A stretch of 8,781 nt of DNA from an uncultured Candidatus Peregrinibacteria bacterium (lineage in GTDB: Bacteria; Patescibacteriota; Gracilibacteria; CAIRYL01), in contig CAIRYL010000139.1 in the NCBI GenBank assembly GCA_903882825.1, positions 1 to 8,781 on the forward strand, read 5' to 3'. The translations under genes were made by a program, and so were the position numbers. This document shows positions 1 through 4,626 of this stretch, piece after piece (the stretch's first letter is position 1; every line of letters begins with the position of its first letter). A model generated the notes under the pieces. The model worked only from the letters and a program-made list of their open reading frames with translations, searched no databases and was not told the origin of the DNA.

Positions 1-256
1 AAATGGAGAGAAAGCTCTTATTCATATTCAAGAATCATCCAAATATGAATTATTTTTAATACATATTCTTCCCAATGAAAATCTTCAAACTCTTGTAGAT
101 GTTCTACGGGCAAATAACAGTTCTGCTCTTTTGGTTTCTATTGATCCCAATCCCACTCGTGAACACGCAAAAGCAATGGAAAGCCATGGTATTAGTATTC
201 TTCGCAGAAGAAAAATTAAAAAACTAGAAGTTATTTTAGAGAAACTCCTCCCATAA
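1..256 (+). CDS. 3' end of an unidentified protein (C-terminal 84 residues)
   Basis: An open plus-strand frame enters from the left edge (first full codon at base 2) and ends at TAA 254-256. The visible 84 residues alternate predicted strands and helices: strand ELFLIHIL, helix ENLQTLVDVLRAN, strand ALLVSID, helix TREHAKAMES, strand ISILRR, then a basic helix KIKKLEVILEKLL. This looks like the end of an alpha/beta (Rossmann-like) domain with a positively charged C-terminus. I do not recognise the family. Because it adjoins a MoxR ATPase one might think of a DUF58/von Willebrand-A protein, but the strand is opposite to moxR and no metal-site motif is visible, so that is not asserted. Its stop lies 4 bp from the moxR stop, so the two genes converge with almost no spacer. 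Codon use and AT-richness match the neighbours. Confidence 0.7.
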   Translation, partial: NGEKALIHIQESSKYELFLIHILPNENLQTLVDVLRANNSSALLVSIDPNPTREHAKAMESHGISILRRRKIKKLEVILEKLLP

Positions 257-260
257 AATG

Positions 261-1187
261 TTAACCAAACAGTTCTTTAAATTTTTCCAATATACTTTGG
301 TGCATTTGTACTGTGGATATTGATTCATTTATATTTTCGATACGATGCTGGCAAAATGGAATAATAAGATCTTTCCCATCTTCTGGAATTACAAAATCTC
401 GTCCTTCTAAAAATGCATTTGCACGAATCGCAAGAGAAAGGAGTGATATACTTCGGAGGCTCAATCCGTATCGAAAAACATGGGGATTTCGGGTCCATTC
501 GGCAAAAAGAATGTATTTTTGTGCAATATCGGGGTCGCAATGAATATGAAGAATATTTTCTTGAATTTCTAAAATCTCTTCACTCGAAATAAAAGAAGAA
601 AGTGTCCCTAAATTTTTTATTACATCTGAATCTAAAGGGTTACAGAAAATTTTCTTTTGAATTTCTTCCGGAGGTATCCCAATAGCCATTGAAAAAAGAA
701 ATCTATCCCGCTGAGCTTCTGGAAGATTATAGGTTCCGTCATATTCTATAGGATTTTGTGTGGCAATAACGAGATGAATTTTTGGGAGTGGATAGGCTTT
801 TCCTCCAATAGAAATTTGTCGTTCTTCCATTGCTTCTAAAAATGCACTTTGAGTTTTTGGATGCATGCGATTTATTTCATCTATGAGCACTACTTCTGCG
901 AAGAGCGGACCTTTTCGAAGTGAAAAAGTATGTGTATGAGGATCAAAAATCTCACCTCCTACAATATCTTGTGGTAAAGTATCTGAAGTACCCTGAATAC
1001 GTGAAAAATTTCTTCCAATTGCTTTTGCAAAAGCTTTTGAAAGTGTTGTTTTCCCAACACCAGGAAGATCTTCCAAGAGAAGATGACCTCTTGTAAAAAG
1101 CGCTATGAGAAGTAGTCGAATTACTTCTTTTTTTTGAAATGCAAATGGAAGGAGTGCGTTTTCAAGATTTGAGGTGGATGCAATCAT
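261..1187 (-). CDS. MoxR-family AAA+ ATPase
   Basis: This 308-aa protein is a cytoplasmic MoxR-type AAA+ ATPase, a family of chaperone-like ATPases that usually work with von Willebrand-A/DUF58 partners in complex assembly. Visible motifs are Walker A GVGKT (residues 43-47, within LEDLPGVGKTT), the MoxR-type QGTSDTLPQDIVGGEIFD stretch (65-82), Walker B VVLIDE (99-104), sensor 1 ATQNP (142-146) and the arginine-finger region EAQRDRF (158-163). A C-terminal lid follows with GRDFV (262-266) and HRI (281-283). The usual sensor-2 GASPRA reads GLSLRS (241-246), keeping the arginine. Length is normal for the family (about 300-330 aa). It lies 74 bp downstream of a six-TM membrane protein on the same strand and may be co-transcribed with it; no DUF58 or vWA partner is visible. 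The ATG at 1187 fits the family N-terminus; no Shine-Dalgarno is seen, only a T/C-rich leader. Family assignment is firm; the client is unknown. Confidence 0.95.
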   Translation of the reverse strand: MIASTSNLENALLPFAFQKKEVIRLLLIALFTRGHLLLEDLPGVGKTTLSKAFAKAIGRNFSRIQGTSDTLPQDIVGGEIFDPHTHTFSLRKGPLFAEVVLIDEINRMHPKTQSAFLEAMEERQISIGGKAYPLPKIHLVIATQNPIEYDGTYNLPEAQRDRFLFSMAIGIPPEEIQKKIFCNPLDSDVIKNLGTLSSFISSEEILEIQENILHIHCDPDIAQKYILFAEWTRNPHVFRYGLSLRSISLLSLAIRANAFLEGRDFVIPEDGKDLIIPFCQHRIENINESISTVQMHQSILEKFKELFG

Positions 1188-1261
1188 TTTGGGAAAAGAA
1201 AATACAAAAAATGAGATATGCTGATTGGAATGAGAAAAAAAGAAAATCTATTTTAATTTTT

Positions 1262-1915
1262 TTATTTTGATCCAAATATGTCGTATTGAAGGGTCTCCCA
1301 TATTCCACCTCTTATTTTTTCAATAATAAACACTACCGAAGGAAGAAGTGCCCATATAAGAGGCAAAAAGAGAATCGTAAACACCGGACCATACGATTGA
1401 GAAGGAAAAAAGAAATATATGGAGAATACCAGCAGTTGGACAATTGAAATAGCAATGACGGCCATAATCCCATATTCTTTTCCGGCCATCATTTCGGCTA
1501 TTAACAATGAAGCGCTTGAAGAAAGGAAAAAATGAATAGCCGCAATAGTAAGCAACGTTTCTCCTCCTTCTGAAAGAAGATAAAATGGTAATGCTACCAA
1601 AAATAAAAAGAAATTTACTGAAAAAACGTGTTTCATGACTTCGTGTCTTGGTGCATATCGCACCGGATCTGCCATGGTATGAAAAAAAATGGCAAAGAGA
1701 TTTCCAATAAGGGATCCTGAAAAAACAATAGCTAAAATCCCAAGTCCAGAAAATTCTCCCGCGTCGCCAAGGTTTTGTGCAGATGTTTTTGCATACGAGA
1801 AAAGCACAAATACTAACAGAGATGCGCTGGTTCCTAAAAGTCCGCCCCCAATACCGGCAAAAAGCCGCATTATAAATTCTGAGAAAAATGCCGGACGAAA
1901 AGTGGAAGTTTGCAT
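1262..1915 (-). CDS. Hypothetical six-pass integral membrane protein
   Basis: This 217-aa protein is almost entirely hydrophobic. Segments that look like transmembrane helices are at about residues 18-41, 57-80, 96-114, 118-141, 148-170 and 175-197, with short hydrophilic loops. One of these, MADPVRYAPRHEVMKH (81-96), is basic and probably cytoplasmic. The first helix is glycine-rich (GIGGGLLG). No catalytic or transporter signature is recognised, so no function is assigned. The start at 1915 leaves a short N-terminal tail before helix 1; an internal Met16 is a possible alternative. A sigma70-like promoter can be placed upstream (-35 TTGATT, 17-bp spacer, -10 TAGTAT), giving a leader of roughly 20 nt without a Shine-Dalgarno. 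The moxR gene follows 74 bp downstream on the same strand, so the pair may form an operon in which MoxR acts on this or another membrane protein; that link is inference. Confidence 0.85.
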   Translation of the reverse strand: MQTSTFRPAFFSEFIMRLFAGIGGGLLGTSASLLVFVLFSYAKTSAQNLGDAGEFSGLGILAIVFSGSLIGNLFAIFFHTMADPVRYAPRHEVMKHVFSVNFFLFLVALPFYLLSEGGETLLTIAAIHFFLSSSASLLIAEMMAGKEYGIMAVIAISIVQLLVFSIYFFFPSQSYGPVFTILFLPLIWALLPSVVFIIEKIRGGIWETLQYDIFGSK

Positions 1916-1921
1916 AAAGAA

Positions 1922-1962
1922 ATACTTTTTTTTAGTACCGTAATACTATATTTTTTTAGTAT
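1922..1962. repeat. Two similar ATACT..AGTA inverted-repeat elements in a divergent gap
   Basis: Two related elements lie side by side. Element one is ATACT (1922-1926), a T7 run, then AGTA (1934-1937). Element two is ATACTA (1943-1948), eight bases, then TAGTAT (1957-1962). Their left ends are 21 bp apart, two helical turns, and they sit between divergently transcribed genes, overlapping the putative minus-strand -10 box. They could be operator half-sites or simple AT-rich sequence. Confidence 0.3.
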
Positions 1963-1971
1963 GAAAATCAA
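1943..1971 (-). promoter_or_regulatory. Putative sigma70-like promoter for the 1915-261 minus-strand pair
   Basis: Read on the minus strand, TTGATT (1966-1971) is followed by a 17-bp A-rich spacer (1949-1965) and TAGTAT (1943-1948). Each hexamer matches 4 of 6 consensus positions and the spacing is optimal. Transcription would start near 1936, about 20 nt before the ATG at 1915. It is inferred from sequence only; AT-rich DNA produces such matches by chance. Confidence 0.4.
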
Positions 1972-1985
1972 TTTTTCTCTTTTTC

Positions 1986-2330
1986 ATGGATAATATCTCG
2001 TTTCCCAATACTCCTCCGCCATTACGTCCAGAAGAAAATCTGGAGCGTATTCGGGAACTCACGGAAAGAAATGAAAAAATATTAGAAAAACTCCTCATTA
2101 TAGAAGAAAAGCGTGAATCTCGAAGAAAATGGAAAATTTTTGGAAGTTTTTTAATGATTATTTTACCGTATATATTTATGATTTTGGCGACGTGGTATTT
2201 TTATGTAAAAGTGGCAGAAACTGTGGATCGTCTTCAAGTAAGTGTTTCAAGCGTTGTTCCAAAAATTCCAGACTCTTGGAAAGAAAAGGCAGAAGATTTA
2301 AAACAAAAGGTTTTGGAGATAGGAAAGTAA
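1986..2330 (+). CDS. Hypothetical single-pass membrane protein with N-terminal coiled coil
   Basis: This 114-aa protein has a proline-rich N-terminus (NTPPPLRPEE), then a charged helix at about residues 16-48 rich in E, R, K and L with heptad-like leucine spacing, consistent with a short coiled coil. One transmembrane helix follows (about 51-74, IFGSFLMIILPYIFMILATWYF), then a C-terminal amphipathic region (75-114) ending in a second charged helix. With basic residues RESRRKWK just before the helix, the N-terminus is predicted cytoplasmic and the tail outside. No family is recognised. The gene begins a tight plus-strand run: the next gene starts 12 bp after its stop. No Shine-Dalgarno precedes the ATG; the leader is T/C-rich. 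It may be a small subunit or anchor for the polytopic protein encoded next, which is inference from spacing. Confidence 0.8.
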   Translation: MDNISFPNTPPPLRPEENLERIRELTERNEKILEKLLIIEEKRESRRKWKIFGSFLMIILPYIFMILATWYFYVKVAETVDRLQVSVSSVVPKIPDSWKEKAEDLKQKVLEIGK

Positions 2331-2342
2331 ATTTAAAAATAT

Positions 2343-3458
2343 ATGAAAATTATGAAAAAAGACCAATATACGGGGATATCGTCACTTCTCATTGATAGTT
2401 TATATTCCATATTCTTTTTTTGGGCTTACTACGATTTATTTCTTATGGGGTTCGGAATTTTCATCCCCATTTTTCTTTTGTTTTTTATATTTTATATCAG
2501 TTTGCTGTTTAAGGGGGAGGAAAAAAAGAAGCTGAATTTTTATATTACCCACGCTCTTCAGCTCGCAACGCTAGGGGTATGGGTATATGGATATTTCATT
2601 GTTGATATAAATCTCACTGCGAAATACCTTTCGGGTGTCTGTTTTCCTCTTTCTGGCTGTTTTGGGGGTGTTTTGATTTCTCCTACACCGTTGATGAATT
2701 GGTATTTTGGACTCCTCACGTTTTCCTTTTTCTTGTCTCTGGTAAGCTTATTTGTATATATTTCAGAAAAAATATCCCAAAAAATACAGACTTCCCTTGT
2801 AAATACTCCAGAACGGGAGAAATCCATCTTTCAGAAGCTTTTGAAGATTTATTTGCAAAGCTTTGGTGCCAAATTAATAGTATCCATTTTTCTTTTCTTC
2901 GGATTCTTCTCTTGGGGAATAATAACTTACAATGACTATAGATACTCGCTTCCTGAAAATTGTTTTTATGGAGAAAAAGAGATTTCTCTTCCCTCTGAGC
3001 TTTCTCACGCAAAAATTATTCTTGAGAAAAATGCGTATGTCGGAAGAGGTCAAGAATCGTCGTTTCGATGTCTTCCTTTCTTTGGAACGGTACAGAACCG
3101 AATTCTTTCTCCAGATGATGTTTTTATAAAAGAAGGAAACGATTTTTATACTTATTCAGGCTTTACTACGGTAGAGCCTTTCCAGAAGGGAAAGGTTTTT
3201 TCGATAGAGAAAATAATAGGGTTTTCTCCTCGTGATATACGAATTTCCTCTGTTGGGAGAGATGAAAAAAGATACTTTCTGATTTTAAAAGACGAAGAGA
3301 ATAATTTGTATTCTGTAGAAATTTCTGGATATCAATCGAAAGATGGATTTTTAGCCTTAAAAAAGTACTCATCCCCAAATATTCAAGATTCTTCTCAGGT
3401 GCTCAGTATGGACAGCTTTTTATTTTCAAAAGACTCTGTGCAATATACTGGGAAGTAA
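2343..3458 (+). CDS. Hypothetical five-pass membrane protein with C-terminal extracytoplasmic domain
   Basis: This 371-aa protein has predicted transmembrane helices at about residues 13-33, 35-56, 66-87, 118-140 and 176-197, followed by a hydrophilic, strand-rich domain of some 170 residues (200-371). Basic loops KGEEKKK (57-63) and SEKISQKIQ plus EREKSIFQKLLK (141-169) support a cytoplasmic N-terminus, which places the C-terminal domain outside. Cys100/Cys106 in the loop before helix 4 and Cys207/Cys243 in the C-terminal domain would lie on the outer side and could form disulfides. The C-terminal part alternates short hydrophobic strands with charged turns (for example KRYFLILKDEENNLYSVEIS, 309-328), suggesting a beta-sandwich or propeller-like fold, but no named domain is recognised. 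It lies 12 bp after the 114-aa gene and 17 bp before the TsaB-like gene, so an operon is likely. Met4 is an alternative start. Confidence 0.85.
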   Translation: MKIMKKDQYTGISSLLIDSLYSIFFFWAYYDLFLMGFGIFIPIFLLFFIFYISLLFKGEEKKKLNFYITHALQLATLGVWVYGYFIVDINLTAKYLSGVCFPLSGCFGGVLISPTPLMNWYFGLLTFSFFLSLVSLFVYISEKISQKIQTSLVNTPEREKSIFQKLLKIYLQSFGAKLIVSIFLFFGFFSWGIITYNDYRYSLPENCFYGEKEISLPSELSHAKIILEKNAYVGRGQESSFRCLPFFGTVQNRILSPDDVFIKEGNDFYTYSGFTTVEPFQKGKVFSIEKIIGFSPRDIRISSVGRDEKRYFLILKDEENNLYSVEISGYQSKDGFLALKKYSSPNIQDSSQVLSMDSFLFSKDSVQYTGK

Positions 3459-3475
3459 TTTTTTTCTATAAATTT

Positions 3476-4075
3476 ATGAATCTTTTTTGTATCGCACTCC
3501 CCGACGGCGGAAAGGGCGCCATTTTTCATCCTCTTACAAAAACATGGGATTTTTTTGCTGTTCCCAAAGAGGAATCATTTATCGATGTTCTTGCTTCCCG
3601 TATTTCTCCATCCGAAATAACGCATATAACGGTTATAAACGGTCCGGGACCGTTTCTTTTGCTGCGGAGTCTGGCGGTTATGGCGAATACGTGGAAACGT
3701 TTTTCTCCTATTCCCATAAGGATTTCTGCTATTCCTACCGAAGTTTTTCTCCAAAATATGTTCCCCTCGGCAGAAATTTTAGTGATGAGTGCGGGAAAGC
3801 GAAATGTCCTTTTTGCGCGACACGAGGAGAACGGTATGCAAAAAAAAAAATTGGAGGAAGTTTTACCACTTCTCTCCTCTGCATTATGGGGCGGAATTTT
3901 TATGGAAGGGGTAGAGGAAGATTTTTCGCCAGAAATCCTTCAAAAGAGGGTTCTTCCCGTTTCTGCGGAGGAGTACTGGGGGAAATGCGAAAAAATGGCA
4001 GAGCATTTCTGTGTGGAGGAAATATTGGTACAATACGCAAAAGGGGATGAATGGGAAAAATTTGAGAAAGATTGA
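3476..4075 (+). CDS. tsaB: Diverged TsaB-like protein (tRNA t6A37 biosynthesis family)
   Basis: This 199-aa protein resembles TsaB, the ASKHA-fold partner of TsaD in the cytoplasmic complex that makes N6-threonylcarbamoyladenosine at position 37 of ANN-decoding tRNAs. The evidence is the order of landmarks. A beta-strand start MNLFCIAL precedes THITVINGPGPFLLLRSL (49-66), which aligns with the TsaB hallmark GPGSFTGLR. RISAIPTEVF (82-91) matches the 'vstLea' strand, and ILVMSAGKRNVLFAR (101-115) matches the 'DARrgevY' region. A PVSAEEY...YAK tail matches the family C-terminus. Length is close to the usual 200-230 aa. It is degenerate: the N-terminal IDTS is absent and the glycine loop has lost its Ser-Phe-Thr-Gly core. 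An A11 run (3840-3850) lies in frame. It ends at TGA, probably the last gene of a three-gene run with two membrane proteins. TsaD is not in the window. Family call is moderate; activity is uncertain. Confidence 0.65.
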   Translation: MNLFCIALPDGGKGAIFHPLTKTWDFFAVPKEESFIDVLASRISPSEITHITVINGPGPFLLLRSLAVMANTWKRFSPIPIRISAIPTEVFLQNMFPSAEILVMSAGKRNVLFARHEENGMQKKKLEEVLPLLSSALWGGIFMEGVEEDFSPEILQKRVLPVSAEEYWGKCEKMAEHFCVEEILVQYAKGDEWEKFEKD

Positions 4076-4083
4076 TTCACATT

Positions 4084-4124
4084 CGCCTTAAAAGTAAAAT
4101 AGGCGTGTTCCTTTTTCCTTTTTT
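4084..4124 (+). terminator. Possible weak intrinsic terminator after the TsaB-like gene
   Basis: A 5-bp inverted repeat, CGCCT (4084-4088) and AGGCG (4101-4105), encloses a 12-nt A-rich loop and is followed by an 18-nt T/C tract up to the next start codon. The stem is short and the loop long, so termination would be weak. The T/C tract also serves as the leader of the next gene. Confidence 0.3.
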
Positions 4125-4490
4125 ATGAAGTGCTACCAACACCGAGATGCGGATGCCATTGGAATTTGTAAAGCCTGTGGGAAGGGGCTTTGTGAGAAAT
4201 GTATAGTGAATGCTGATTTTGGAATCACTTGCTCAGAAAAATGTACAAAAGAAGTTACTCAAGGTCACAAACTCATTACTAATGCGGTTACTCTGTATTC
4301 AGGACAAAAGAAAACCTCATTGCTTCATCCTCTTTTTGTCATTTCTATGGGGGTGTTATTTTTAATTTTTGGGATTCAAGAAGAGCTATGGGCAATTATT
4401 CCTGTTGGGATTTTGTTTTTTTCCTTTGGAGTTGGACTTCTGGTTACCCATCTTAAGAGTTACCAAGAAATAAAAAAAGACTCATTGTAG
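4125..4490 (+). CDS. B-box-type zinc-finger protein with two transmembrane helices
   Basis: This 121-aa protein starts with a compact Cys/His zinc-binding module: Cys3, His6, Cys15, Cys18, Cys23, Cys26, Cys36 and Cys40, enough ligands for two zinc ions in a cross-brace arrangement like the B-box (CYQH..CKACGKGLCEKC..C...C). A short linker (41-65) leads to two predicted transmembrane helices at about 68-84 and 89-108, and a short basic tail (SYQEIKKDS). The zinc module is therefore probably cytoplasmic with both termini inside. Bacterial proteins of this layout (B-box zinc finger plus C-terminal membrane helices) are widespread hypothetical proteins, often in CPR and Firmicutes; their function is not established. 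The ATG at 4125 lies directly before the Cys motif and has no Shine-Dalgarno, only a T/C tract. It stands between a weak hairpin upstream and a strong palindrome downstream, so it may be transcribed alone. Confidence 0.88.
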   Translation: MKCYQHRDADAIGICKACGKGLCEKCIVNADFGITCSEKCTKEVTQGHKLITNAVTLYSGQKKTSLLHPLFVISMGVLFLIFGIQEELWAIIPVGILFFSFGVGLLVTHLKSYQEIKKDSL

Positions 4491-4519
4491 GGCTTACGCA
4501 TGAACTTTCTCAAAATGTT

Positions 4520-4562
4520 TCCTCTCCGTTAATCCCAAGATAAAATATATCCTCTCCGTTAA
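4520..4562 (+). repeat. 30-bp-spaced imperfect direct repeat
   Basis: The 13-mer TCCTCTCCGTTAA... core occurs as CCTCTCCGTTAA at 4521-4532 and again at 4551-4562, each preceded by T. The similarity continues past the core (TCCCAAGATA versus CCCCCGAGATA, with a one-base length difference), but only the second copy goes on into a complete palindrome. The first copy looks like a decayed or partial duplicate of the second. Confidence 0.6.
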
Positions 4563-4587
4563 CCCCCGAGATATCTCGGGGGTTAAC
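4558..4587 (+). terminator. Perfect 30-bp palindrome, probable terminator between convergent genes
   Basis: GTTAACCCCCGAGAT at 4558-4572 is followed immediately by its exact reverse complement at 4573-4587. As RNA it forms a stem of about 13 bp with an AUAU loop and five consecutive C-G pairs, very stable for this AT-rich DNA. It lies between the stops of the convergent genes at 4490 and 4629. On the plus strand it is followed by AGTTTCTTTCTC, an imperfect U-tract; on the minus strand it is followed by GGAGAGG, with no U-tract. It is therefore better as a plus-strand terminator, and may simply block read-through in both directions. Confidence 0.55.
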
Positions 4588-4626
4588 AGTTTCTTTCTCA
4601 TGGTGGTTTTTCTCTTTTTTATAAAT

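Noticed and set aside
1188..1261. Search for a separate moxR promoter or terminator in the 74-bp gap
   Set aside because: Only T/C-rich sequence and a TTGGAT/TAAAAT pair with a 14-bp spacer were found, too short to call a promoter; no hairpin is visible.
3487..4050. A 187-codon open frame overlapping the TsaB-like gene in another frame
   Set aside because: Its translation is Cys/Arg/Ser/Gly-rich with no domain pattern, while the 3476 frame carries the ordered TsaB motifs.
4073..4099. Reading UGA as Gly, which would extend the TsaB-like protein by nine residues to TAG
   Set aside because: No long gene in the window has an internal UGA despite many glycines, so recoding is not supported.
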